From NCBI RefSeq assembly GCF_014204795.1, contig NZ_JACHMB010000001.1, positions 3,782,001-3,846,000 of the forward strand: a stretch of 64,000 bases of DNA, in the 5' to 3' direction. This document shows positions 1-7,500 of the stretch, in pieces (position 1 is the stretch's first letter; each line of letters opens with the position of its first letter). The DNA comes from Nonomuraea jabiensis. Lineage in GTDB: Bacteria > Actinomycetota > Actinomycetes > Streptosporangiales > Streptosporangiaceae. The notes under the pieces are model-generated. The model was given only the letters and a program-made list of their open reading frames with translations, had not been told where the DNA came from and did no database searches. The translations under genes and the position numbers were made by a program.

Positions 1-225
1 CATCTTGGGCCTTCGCGCTGGGAGCGGGTGACGGGAATCGAATCCGCGCAGTCAACTTGCTCGCAGAGGGTCTGAGCTGGGGCGGAGGGCTGGTCCTAAC
101 TGACCGTGGTTGGCCTCTCTCCCCCCGTTTCAGCTCGTGATCCGCTGTGCTGGAGCTCATCCGGATGGCGGAGAACCATCGCGGTTCGCACAGGAACTGC
201 CGTCCGCGCGGGCACGGCCCGGCGG
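1..225. repeat. att scar and left-end repeat, copy 1 (type D)
   Basis: Bases 21-60 are a decayed copy of the 3' half of tRNA-Gly, read on the minus strand. Bases 1-20 resemble the sequence that precedes the att site after an integrase gene (compare 38395-38415), so the right end of another element probably lies just outside the window. Bases 60-225 match 32206-32370 at roughly 85 percent by eye, which marks them as the left end of one element family. No gene is visible. Confidence 0.7.
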
Positions 226-347
226 CCTGCACGAACTCCACTCGCTCTGCTCGGGCATCTACCTCACTCGTCTAAGGCCCTACCGGCGAGTGACTCGTGG
301 TTACAAAGGGTTGGACAGCGCCTCCGCGTGGACAAGAAGATCTCGGC

Positions 348-974
348 ATGGGAACCGACATCCACGGATTCATCGAGTGCCGCACATGGACTCCCGGTCT
401 CGATGTCGGCGAGACCGCTTGGTGCGCGGCCATCTCGCTGAAGATGTTGGTTGGTAGAGACTACGAGGCCTTCGATTGTCTCTTCGGGGTTCGCAGCTCA
501 GGCCGCTGGCGACCGATAGCGGCCGATCGCGGGCTCCCTCAGGATGCGTCGGAGACCACAAAAGCGGGTTTGGCGGAATGGGGGGAAGCTGCCTTCGGTG
601 TCACGTGGTTGAACTGGGGTGAGGTCACCGCGATCGACTGGGATGAACCTGCACTTCATCCGACCAACGTAGCCCAGTACCGGCAGCTTGCCGATCAGAG
701 CCTGGAACTCGTTTACCGCTCGGTATGGAGCCGCAGATTCGCTCGGGTAAGTGGCGTGGATACTTTGACGGTCGACCCTTATCAGGTTGCTGTGCTGTGG
801 GATGAAGGTACCGAGTGGAGGGACAGAGACACCGTCTTCCGTGTTGAGCGTGCCACGCGCCGCCGTGCCGTACCGCCTGACAGCCTTTGGCATGGCGTAT
901 GGACAGTCATGCGTACGCTCGCGCATGTTCATGGAGACGATGCTGTCCGCTTGGTGGCCTGGTTCGAGGAGTAG
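348..974 (+). CDS. conserved hypothetical protein starting MGTDIHG
   Basis: This 208-residue protein begins MGTDIHGFIECR, an N-terminus I associate with an uncharacterised family in actinomycetes and phages. It is rich in Trp and acidic residues and has no membrane segment or signal peptide. The ATG at 348 is preferred over the upstream GTG because similarity to the family begins there; a weak purine-rich site (agaaga) lies upstream. It sits between att scars at 21 and 975, so it is probably left-over cargo of an old element. The function is unknown. Confidence 0.6.
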   Translation: MGTDIHGFIECRTWTPGLDVGETAWCAAISLKMLVGRDYEAFDCLFGVRSSGRWRPIAADRGLPQDASETTKAGLAEWGEAAFGVTWLNWGEVTAIDWDEPALHPTNVAQYRQLADQSLELVYRSVWSRRFARVSGVDTLTVDPYQVAVLWDEGTEWRDRDTVFRVERATRRRAVPPDSLWHGVWTVMRTLAHVHGDDAVRLVAWFEE

Positions 975-1130
975 AGACGGGAATCGAACCCGAGCTGTCA
1001 GCTTGGGAACTCTTTCAAGATCATGGCCCATGAGCGGGGGAGACGCTGGCCTGGCCGTATGCCGGTCGAGTGACCGTGAGTCCCCGTGACTTCCCCGTGG
1101 CAGCCAACCGAAGGGGCACAATGGGCGCGG
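975..1130. repeat. att scar and left-end repeat (type B)
   Basis: Bases 975-1010 carry the tRNA-Gly 3'-half core. The following sequence to about 1130 matches 38459-38590, including the shared stretch CTTTCAAGATCATGG and a degraded arm repeat (GGGGCACAATGGGCGCG). This is the left end of an element related to AICE1 whose body is gone. Confidence 0.7.
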
Positions 1131-1208
1131 GTTGCCTGACTCACTGGTCAGAAATCCGCACCGACGTTTTCTTGGCCGCTGAGGGAGCAGTAGTGCGAAA
1201 ATTGATCT

Positions 1209-1598
1209 ATGCGGTACTTCAGTGCGACGGGCTGGACTGCGATCTTCACCGGGACGGAGACTGAGACCGGACGCATGCGACCGGTGGAGGCATGGGATTC
1301 GGCTACTGGGGTGGCGCTTGTCGTGGATCCCCAAAGGGGTGCGCTGCGCCCCGTCACCGAGTGGCCGGACTTCTCCCACTTGGAACGGGGAGAGCGCGTT
1401 GCGAGCGTTATCCCAGGGGGCGGATGGCATGCGCACTGGAACGAGGGGTACGATGGCACGCCGGTGACTGAGGCGGTACTTGCTTGGCTGATCCATACTG
1501 ATGGTGGAGCCACTGCCATCAGTGTTCAACCTGATGGCAATGTTGGCACAGCGGAGTTCGCTGATCGTATTCTCGCGCCCGGAAGGGATCTGGACTGA
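1209..1598 (+). CDS. small hypothetical protein
   Basis: This 129-residue soluble protein has no recognisable domain. It is rich in Gly, Ala and acidic residues with regularly spaced Trp, and the codon use (G/C at third positions) looks genuine. There is no clear ribosome-binding site before the ATG. It lies between att scars at 975 and 1659. An immunity-type or DUF protein is possible but cannot be shown. Confidence 0.45.
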   Translation: MRYFSATGWTAIFTGTETETGRMRPVEAWDSATGVALVVDPQRGALRPVTEWPDFSHLERGERVASVIPGGGWHAHWNEGYDGTPVTEAVLAWLIHTDGGATAISVQPDGNVGTAEFADRILAPGRDLD

Positions 1599-1658
1599 GT
1601 CGATTGCAGTAAGAGGCTCGGGCCTGGACCTGTGATCCTGAGCTGACCTTCTTGCTTG

Positions 1659-1805
1659 GAGCGGGTGACGGGAATCGAACCCGCGCTGTCAGCTTGGGAA
1701 CTGCGTCGATCACGGCATGATAAGGCGCTGAGCTGGGCAACGGAGCGGCCCTGAGCGACCGTGGTTGACCCCTCGTCACCCCTCCTAACGGCCCGGCAAT
1801 TGCAG
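1659..1805. repeat. att scar and left-end repeat (type C)
   Basis: Bases 1659-1700 match the tRNA-Gly 3' half exactly (GCGGGTGACGGGAATCGAAC and on). The next 100 bases, up to a degraded arm repeat near 1786-1800, match the left ends at 36401-36550 and 39310-39445. Confidence 0.8.
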
Positions 1806-1833
1806 CGGGTGACATCACCGTGGTTATGACAAA

Positions 1834-2204
1834 GTGGGCAGTGTGGACAGGCCGACGAACGATCAAGACATAGTGGAAATCTTGAGGGCGGTTCGGGTCG
1901 GCGACATCGTCTCGGGGACAATCACGCAGGTGGGACGTCCTCACGGGGCCGCGGTGAGGCTTGACGGGTGGCTGGGTCTGGCATCGGCCGAGATCGGGCC
2001 TTTGGACGTCTCCTGGTGTCGCCTGCCGGATGAGGTCATACAGGTCGGCCGGCGCGTCACTGCCGAAGTGATCGATGTCGATAAGAGGAAAGGATCGGCC
2101 TGTCGCCGGCCGCGACCGAGAATCCCGAACTCTGGGCATTCCTGAAAGGACTCCGCCCTGGCGAGGTACTCAGCGGCGAAGTGGCAGACGTGCAGGCACG
2201 GCAC
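1834..2204 (+). pseudogene. S1-domain protein, frameshifted and cut off by an AICE fragment
   Basis: The first frame (from 1834) encodes an S1-type RNA-binding fold: GDIVSGTITQVG, a GWLGLASAEIGP loop, then VGRRVTAEVIDVDKRK. After DKRK (about 2090, in a run of purines) the reading continues one frame over as RIGLSPAATENPELWAFLKG, then a second S1 start, LRPGEVLSGEVADV. At about 2204 the sequence switches abruptly to the 3' part of an AICE gntR gene. Both the frameshift and the truncation argue for a dead gene. The frameshift could be a sequencing error, but the fusion could not. Confidence 0.6.
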
Positions 2205-2402
2205 TTGATCACATCGTTGAGCACATCACTGCACGCAATCCGACCAAGGAGGAGTGCGCCCTGCTCGACGTCAAGAGCTCGGCCGCTCTGCTGACCGTCT
2301 ACGCCGTCGCCTGCGACGCCACCGGCAAACCCTGGGGTCGTGGTCGAATCCGTGCTTCCCGGGGACCGTCGCGAGCTTGAGGACGCTCACCCCATTCGTT
2401 AG
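2205..2402 (+). pseudogene. 3' fragment of AICE GntR regulator gene
   Basis: This piece matches the last 200 bases of the AICE1 gntR gene at 44377-44573. It encodes LDHIVEHITARNPTKEEC and KSSAALLTVYAVACDATGKP, the end of the UTRA ligand-binding domain. One extra G near 2335 shifts the frame relative to the intact copy. The promoter, HTH and N-terminal half are missing. Confidence 0.8.
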
Positions 2403-2480
2403 ATCACGGCACACAGCCTTTGATCGACGACCGGGCGGAACTCATCCGACTCCGCCGGGCCGAACCGTAGGATCCATTTC

Positions 2481-2942
2481 ATGCCGATCCCCCGAGCGGT
2501 CGCCGTGGTCGTCGACGGTACCCGAGTCCTGGTCATCAAGCGGTTCCTCCGGCGCGACCCCGGCGTCGCCTGCGTCATGTGCGACGCCGCAGGCTGGCGG
2601 GGGGCGGCGTGTCCTGGGCACCACTACGCGGTTCTTCCCGGAGGCCATGTGGAGGATGGCGAGTCGCCAGAGTACGCGGCAGTGCGCGAACTCCACGAGG
2701 AGACGACTCTCACTGGGACGATCGACCGGCTGCTCTTCGCCAGCTCACACAATGGCCGGCCCGCCTTCTACTTCCTCATGCGCGACGTCAACGGCGCCCC
2801 GTTGCTCTCTGGCGAGGAGGCTACGGAACACGGACCGAACAACAGCTTCGAGCTCAGATGGGCGACTGCCGCCGAGTTCGAGCAGCTGAACCTGTACCCC
2901 GCGGATGTGCGCGGGCCACTCACGGAGCTACTTCATAGCTGA
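2481..2942 (+). CDS. NUDIX hydrolase
   Basis: This 153-residue protein carries a complete Nudix box, GGHVEDGESPEYAAVRELHE followed by ET, at about residues 54-76, with the catalytic REL-EE core. Nudix enzymes hydrolyse nucleoside diphosphates linked to another moiety; the substrate here cannot be read from sequence. Length fits a stand-alone single-domain enzyme. It starts 79 bases after the gntR fragment and ends just before a Pra-like fragment, in the position that intact AICEs use for cargo, so it is likely carried DNA. The start ATG at 2481 has a weak GGATC-type ribosome-binding site. Confidence 0.85.
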   Translation: MPIPRAVAVVVDGTRVLVIKRFLRRDPGVACVMCDAAGWRGAACPGHHYAVLPGGHVEDGESPEYAAVRELHEETTLTGTIDRLLFASSHNGRPAFYFLMRDVNGAPLLSGEEATEHGPNNSFELRWATAAEFEQLNLYPADVRGPLTELLHS

Positions 2943-2954
2943 CCCCTTATGCGC

Positions 2955-3361
2955 CGAGTGTCCTATCCCCGTGACGTTCGCCCAGGTCTTCCCGTACAGC
3001 TGCTACGCCGTCGGGGACGTCGAGCAAGTCAAGGACTTCGAGGCTTTCCACGAACGGCAGGTTCGTCCAGGCGAGGGACAAGCAGACGGGTGGACTCGTC
3101 TGGCAGATCCCCGTCATGGACGCCGACCCGTCGCTCAAGGCGGCCCAGAAGACTGTGGCGGTCAAAATCCTCAGCCCCACTCAACCGGTCGCCCCGGCTC
3201 CCGTCGCGGGGCTGCCGTACACGCCGGTCGAGTTCGAGGGCCTGACCGTCACGCCGTACGTCAACGGTTCCGGGCGACTCGCCTACTCGATCAAGGCGCG
3301 GCAGATGCTCGCGCCCCGCACCAACACCAAGTCCAACAACAGCACGGAGGTCGCGGCATGA
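2955..3361 (+). pseudogene. Pra-like AICE protein, decayed
   Basis: This region is about 90 percent identical by eye to the AICE1 gene at 46264-46677, but the ATG and first codons are lost and one extra base near 3047 (gctttccacg against gcttcgacg) breaks the frame. The second half stays open and encodes DADPSLKAAQKTVAVKILSP and VTPYVNGSGRLAYSIKARQM. Bases 3358-3378 are the first codons of the next backbone gene (compare 46674), after which the sequence is cut. Confidence 0.8.
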
Positions 3362-3378
3362 ACACCGGCTACAGCCGG

Positions 3379-3443
3379 TCACTGTGGCGGAGGCATACCG
3401 GCTCCTGAAGGCCGTCTTCAACGCGGCTGTGGAGGAGGGGCTG
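3379..3443 (+). pseudogene. integrase fragment at a deletion junction
   Basis: These 65 bases match the AICE1 integrase gene around 50824-50890 (encoding VAKAYRLLKAIFNTAVEDGL) and directly follow the start of the spd-like gene (3358-3378). Relative to an intact element, the tra, rep, xis and 5' int genes, about 4.1 kb, have been deleted. Confidence 0.75.
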
Positions 3444-3755
3444 CATCGATGTCTCCGTGTTGTGGCATTGTCCGGGCGAAGCCGGCAGCAGCCTTATTGA
3501 CTTGGACGACTTCTGGCTCTTCTTCCAGCGGTTCCCGCAGGCGGAGCGCAGCTCATCGAGCAGACCCAAGGCACGCCGCAGAGCGGGATGCCCTGCAGGA
3601 AGTCGGCCGTCCCGTCCACGGGGTCCAGTGCCAGATTTCGCCGGCATCAGGGGCTTTCAGATCTGCCCCATCCAGCCGACTGCATGTGGCGCGTTTCGGG
3701 GGGAATGACGCTGGTCGATAACGCGCCGAGCAGTCGCAGTACTGACGTCGGCGCG
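3444..3755. pseudogene. scrambled remnant with an inositol-monophosphatase scrap
   Basis: Bases about 3583-3640 match, in minus-strand sense, the IMPase gene of AICE2 at 53305-53365 (the metal-binding DPVDGTANF region). Before this, on the plus strand, 3460-3560 could encode LWHCPGEAGSSLIDLDDFWL, which looks protein-like but has no proper start and is probably another broken gene. Nothing complete is present. Confidence 0.5.
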
Positions 3756-4571
3756 TTAGAACCGGAACCGCACGATGCGGGTGGACCGTTTCATGCCCGG
3801 CAGCAGGTTCATGAGGCGGTACATGCGGCGTATGTTTGCGGGTGCCTTGGCCATCAGCGCCGGTGAGTCGTACATCGGCGCCTCATCGACGTATTCGAGC
3901 CGGGGATGCCAATCGGCCAGCGCGGCCGGGTCGTTGAAGCCGCAGTGGAACTGGGCGTCGTATCTGCGCAGCGAGGGGTCCCATTTCGAGGTTCGCCACG
4001 CCCAGACCGGCACCGTGTCGAACTGTATCTGGCCGGTGGGGAAGGCGTCGACGACGCCGGTCAGCAGTTGCCGGACGTCGGTCTCGGTCAGGTAGGGCAC
4101 CAGTCCCTCGGCGATCATCAGCGCCGGTCGGCCGCGGGGGATGCGTTCCAGCCAGGTCAGGTCGGTGACGCTGGAGTCGATCAGGGTGTAGTGCTCGCGC
4201 GGCGGCAGGAATTGTTGCCGCAGTTCGATGACGGAGGGATAGTCCAGGTCGTACCAGTCGACGGTGACGGGCGGATCGATCCGGTACACCCGGGCGTCGA
4301 GGCCGCAGCCCAGGTGCAGCACCACCGCGTCGGGGTGGTCGGCGAGGAAGCTTCGGGCCCAGTCGTCGTGGGCCTTGGCGCGCACCACGGCGGCGAGGCC
4401 CATCTGGCTGGCGCCGAATCTGCGGGTGTCGTAGTCGGGGTCGAGGCGGCGCATCGCCTGCTCAGCGTGTTCGTCGCCGAGGATCGGGTCAGGCAGTCGG
4501 TTGTCCAGTGCTTTGGCCCTGAGGACGGGGCTGAGGGTCTTCTGTACTCCAACGAGTTCAGTGTCCTTCAC
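3756..4571 (-). CDS. SAM-dependent methyltransferase, leucine carboxyl methyltransferase-like
   Basis: This 271-residue protein belongs to the LCM/PPM1 family, often tied to polyketide O-methylation. The SAM-binding loop is VVLHLGCGLDARVYRID at about residues 83-99, followed by WYDLDYPSVIELRQ, the acidic residue that contacts the SAM ribose, and a PALMIAEGLVPYL segment typical of the family. The native substrate is unknown. It is transcribed away from a MarR-type regulator gene; the 88-base gap between them holds a perfect inverted repeat, so the regulator probably controls this enzyme. The pair sits between AICE debris and the sugar island. Confidence 0.85.
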   Translation of the reverse strand: MKDTELVGVQKTLSPVLRAKALDNRLPDPILGDEHAEQAMRRLDPDYDTRRFGASQMGLAAVVRAKAHDDWARSFLADHPDAVVLHLGCGLDARVYRIDPPVTVDWYDLDYPSVIELRQQFLPPREHYTLIDSSVTDLTWLERIPRGRPALMIAEGLVPYLTETDVRQLLTGVVDAFPTGQIQFDTVPVWAWRTSKWDPSLRRYDAQFHCGFNDPAALADWHPRLEYVDEAPMYDSPALMAKAPANIRRMYRLMNLLPGMKRSTRIVRFRF

Positions 4572-4589
4572 GACAGTGACACTACTCGT

Positions 4590-4610
4590 ATTTCACGAAT
4601 TTCGTGAAAT
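4590..4610. promoter_or_regulatory. operator-like palindrome between methyltransferase and regulator
   Basis: Arms ATTTCACGAA and TTCGTGAAAT are perfect 10-base inverted repeats around a single T. The site lies 19 bases upstream of the methyltransferase start and 49 bases upstream of the MarR-type start. It is AT-rich in GC-rich DNA and fits a dimeric winged-helix repressor. Confidence 0.65.
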
Positions 4611-4659
4611 ATATGAATGACTCTAGACTGTTGAGGCCGCGACGAGGAAGGGAGCTTGG

Positions 4660-5142
4660 GTGACGCGAGCGGACGAGGGTGCCATCGCCGTCTTCCAGGA
4701 ACGGTTCGCACAGATCATGGTCGAATCCGGCATGCCCCGGATGGCCTCACGCGTGTACGCCGCGCTGCTGGTCACCGACTCCGGCAAGCTGTCTGCCGCC
4801 GAGCTCGCCGAGCGACTGGGGGTCGGCGCGTCGGCGATCTCGGGGGCGGTCAAGTACCTGGTGCAGGTGCGGCTGGTCGAGCGCGGCCGCGAACCCGGTG
4901 CCCGGCACGACTTCTGCCGGATCCACGAGCACACCTGGAGCCACTTCGTCAGCCAGTCCGACCCGATGCTGGCCCGGGTGCAGGTCGGCGCCGACGAGGG
5001 CGTCGCGGTGCTGGGTCTCGACTCTCCTGCCGGGCGGCGGCTGGACGAGACCCGCCGGTTCTTCGCGTTCATACGCGAAGAGGTCAACCAGTCGATGGCG
5101 AAGTGGCGGCGGCTCCAGGAGGCCGAACGCGAGGCCGGCTAG
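4660..5142 (+). CDS. MarR/GbsR-type winged-helix regulator
   Basis: This 160-residue protein has a winged HTH at about residues 25-85, with LSAAELAERLGVGASAISGAVKYL as the recognition region, followed by RLVERGREPGARHDFCRI as the wing. The C-terminal part is helical and charged (ETRRFFAFIREEVNQSMAKW), as in dimeric MarR/GbsR proteins. The GTG start at 4660 is supported by GAGGAAGGGAG just upstream. The methyltransferase is the likely target. The inducing ligand is unknown. Confidence 0.8.
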   Translation: MTRADEGAIAVFQERFAQIMVESGMPRMASRVYAALLVTDSGKLSAAELAERLGVGASAISGAVKYLVQVRLVERGREPGARHDFCRIHEHTWSHFVSQSDPMLARVQVGADEGVAVLGLDSPAGRRLDETRRFFAFIREEVNQSMAKWRRLQEAEREAG

Positions 5143-5525
5143 ACGGCCGGCAAGACTCTTGCCGAGGTAGCCGCCCGGACTTTCGCAGCCGGCGGCCTGG
5201 TCGAGCGGCGACCGGTGCGCGATGACGCCCTTGGGCTAATTGCACGTTGGTTGCAGCTGTTGTGACGAGTTCGATCGGGTCCATTCGACGTGGTGTGCCC
5301 ACGCGGGCACACCAGCGATCTCGTACAACCCATCCAGATGCGAGGATGCCCGGCGACTGGCGAAGCAGCTGTGCAGCGCGAACCACCAACGCTTCGATCA
5401 TCAGCCCACCGAGCGCATGGCGATCGCGAGAGTGGACAACGGACGCCTGCCGTACGGCTAGCCCGGCATGATTCGGCGAAGCCGGGTTAGCGGGGAAAGT
5501 TCGTCGGGATAGCCTTGTCACTCAT
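5143..5525. other. non-coding stretch with two inverted repeats and an arm-repeat-like piece
   Basis: No convincing gene is seen. A perfect 10-base hairpin (TGGTGTGCCC, loop ACGC, GGGCACACCA) lies at 5291-5314. An 11-base stem with one mismatch lies at 5457-5467/5481-5491, just before the ROK gene. Bases 5243-5256 (GGGCTAATTGCACG) match the end of the AICE2 integrase gene and its first arm repeat at 62687-62700, so a scrap of an integrase end may remain. None of the hairpins is followed by a T run. Confidence 0.4.
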
Positions 5526-6671
5526 ATGCGCCCACATCCGGTGACTACCACGCCCGCTGCGACCGCGGTCTTCACCACGGTTCTTACCCACGGGCCGATC
5601 TCCCGCACAGATATCGCGAAAATCACCGGGCTTTCGTCCGCAGCGGTCACCCAGGTCGCTAGACCGATCTTGGAGGCCGGGTACCTGTACGAGCTCCCGA
5701 GCGGCGGCCGCACCGGCGCCCGTCTGGGCCGTCCGGTCGCGCCCTTGGCGGTCCGGGCCGACCGGGAGCACTTCGTCGGCGTGAAGATCACTGAGACCGA
5801 GCTGATCGCGGTGCTCACCGATCTTCGTGCTGAGGTTCGGAGCGCGAGGCACCTGCCGCTCGCGACCAAGGACGTGCCCGCCGTGGTGGAGGCCGTGGCC
5901 CAGGTCGTGACCGACCTGGCCGGTGGCCGCGAGCGGACACACTGTCTGGGCATCTCGGTCGCCGGCGACGTGGACAAGGCGAGCGGCCTGGTCCGCTACA
6001 ACCCCTTCCTGGAGTGGCGGGACGTACCACTGGCCGACCTCGCCGCCTCCGCCACCGGGTTGACGGTGACGGTCGAGAACGACGTCAACGCACTGGCCGT
6101 GGCCGAACAGTGGTTCGGCGAGGGGGTCGGCGCCACCACGTTCGCCGTCGTGACCGTAGGGGCTGGCATCGGCTGCGGCCTCGTGGTCAACGGCGCCCTG
6201 GTCACGGGTGGATACGGTGTCGCGGGCGAGATCGGGCACATTCCGGTCTCGGCCTCCGGACCGGCCTGCTATTGCAGTGGGCGAGGCTGTCTCGAGGCGA
6301 TCGCCTCCGAGCCTGCGATCGTGAGGCAGGCGCGGGCGGTGACCGGCGATGCGGGGCTCGGCCTTCCCGGAGCCGTCGATCTGGCCCATGCCGGGCATCC
6401 GGCTGTCCGGGAGGTCTTCGCGATCGCCGGGCGAGCCATGGGGCGGGGCCTCGCGGCACTGGTGAACCTCGTCGGTCCGGAGAAGGTCGTCGTCACCGGC
6501 GAGGGGCTGGCCGCCTACGACCTGTTCGAGGAATACATCAGGGAGACCTTCAACGCGCAGGCCTACGGCGCCGCCGGAAAGTGCCCGCTGGTCATCCGGC
6601 CGTTGCCGTTCGAGGAGTGGGCGCGCGGTGCCGCTGCCGTGAGCCTCCAGAGCCTCTTCACCTCGCGATGA
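5526..6671 (+). CDS. ROK-family transcriptional regulator
   Basis: This 381-residue protein joins an N-terminal winged HTH (residues about 18-55, GPISRTDIAKITGLSSAAVT) to a sugar-kinase-like ROK domain. The ROK zinc site is visible: EIGHIPV, then CYCSGRGCLE, giving His and three Cys. The phosphate/sugar loop keeps ENDVNA, so ligand binding is likely retained. Length is normal for a ROK repressor such as NagC or XylR. It runs convergently into the LacI-type sensor gene, overlapping it by 14 bases. It probably senses a sugar from the mannoside cluster, but its operator is not evident. The ATG at 5526 lacks a clear ribosome-binding site and may be leaderless. Confidence 0.85.
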   Translation: MRPHPVTTTPAATAVFTTVLTHGPISRTDIAKITGLSSAAVTQVARPILEAGYLYELPSGGRTGARLGRPVAPLAVRADREHFVGVKITETELIAVLTDLRAEVRSARHLPLATKDVPAVVEAVAQVVTDLAGGRERTHCLGISVAGDVDKASGLVRYNPFLEWRDVPLADLAASATGLTVTVENDVNALAVAEQWFGEGVGATTFAVVTVGAGIGCGLVVNGALVTGGYGVAGEIGHIPVSASGPACYCSGRGCLEAIASEPAIVRQARAVTGDAGLGLPGAVDLAHAGHPAVREVFAIAGRAMGRGLAALVNLVGPEKVVVTGEGLAAYDLFEEYIRETFNAQAYGAAGKCPLVIRPLPFEEWARGAAAVSLQSLFTSR

Positions 6672-7500
6672 GGGCAGATGCGCTGGTTTCCCGGGCGACC
6701 AGGGTCGCGGTCGGGCACCATCGTTCCGCCACCGGTGTTCCTGCGATGAGATCCAGCGTCGAATCCGCCACGATCTGCCCGAAGAGGTGGACGTCCAGGC
6801 TCATGGCGGTGAGTGCGGGTGAGGTGAGCCGGCACAGGCTGGAGTCGTCCCAGGCGATCAGGCTGAGGTCGTGGGGCACCCGGACACCCAGCTCTTTCGC
6901 GGCGTTGAGCCCCGCGACCGCCATCAGGTCGTTGTCGTAGACGATCGCTGTGGGAGGATCCGGCCGGTTCAGCAACATCTCCGTCAGCTTGGCGCCCGAC
7001 TCCTCCGAATAGTCTCCCTCCTCGACGATCGCTTCGATACCTGCCGCACCCGCGGCCTGGAGCAGTGCCCTGGTGCGGGTCCGGGTGTGGAGCAGGGTGT
7101 TCGGACCGCTGATCCGTGCGATCCGGCGATGACCGAGATCATGCAGATGGGAGACGGCTTGGTGAACCGCGCCCTCGTCGTTGGTCCGCACGGTGGGGGC
7201 GTCACCGGCCGGTTCGCCCGCCACCACGACGGGTATGCCCAGCTCCCGCAGGGCGGCAGGCCTGGTGTCGTGAACGGCCCTGTTCACCAGCACGACGGCG
7301 TCGACGGTGCGGTGGGCGGCCCATCGCCGGTATGCCGCCACTTCCTGTTCGTGCGTGGTCACGATGTGCAGCAGCACGGACCGGTCGTGTTCTGCGAGCC
7401 GCTCTTCGATGCCCGCGATGAACTCCATGAAGAACGGCTCGGCGCCCAGGAGCCGGGAAGGTCTTGCCAGGACGAGGCCAACCGCGTCGGCGATGCTCAT
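6658..7500 (-). CDS. LacI-type sugar-sensing domain protein without HTH
   Basis: The 280-residue product aligns with the periplasmic-binding-like half of LacI/GalR regulators from its first residues (VGLVLARPSRLLGAEPFFME, LGHRRIARISGP, PTAIVYDNDLMAVAGL, LSLIAWDDS). The usual N-terminal HTH and hinge, about 60 residues, are absent. The ATG at 7500 overlaps the beta-mannosidase stop as ATGA, so the two are translationally coupled. No HTH-encoding frame exists upstream because that DNA encodes the mannosidase. It may be a sensor that pairs with another regulator, a sugar-binding protein, or a decaying repressor. Confidence 0.8.
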   Translation of the reverse strand: MSIADAVGLVLARPSRLLGAEPFFMEFIAGIEERLAEHDRSVLLHIVTTHEQEVAAYRRWAAHRTVDAVVLVNRAVHDTRPAALRELGIPVVVAGEPAGDAPTVRTNDEGAVHQAVSHLHDLGHRRIARISGPNTLLHTRTRTRALLQAAGAAGIEAIVEEGDYSEESGAKLTEMLLNRPDPPTAIVYDNDLMAVAGLNAAKELGVRVPHDLSLIAWDDSSLCRLTSPALTAMSLDVHLFGQIVADSTLDLIAGTPVAERWCPTATLVARETSASALIAR

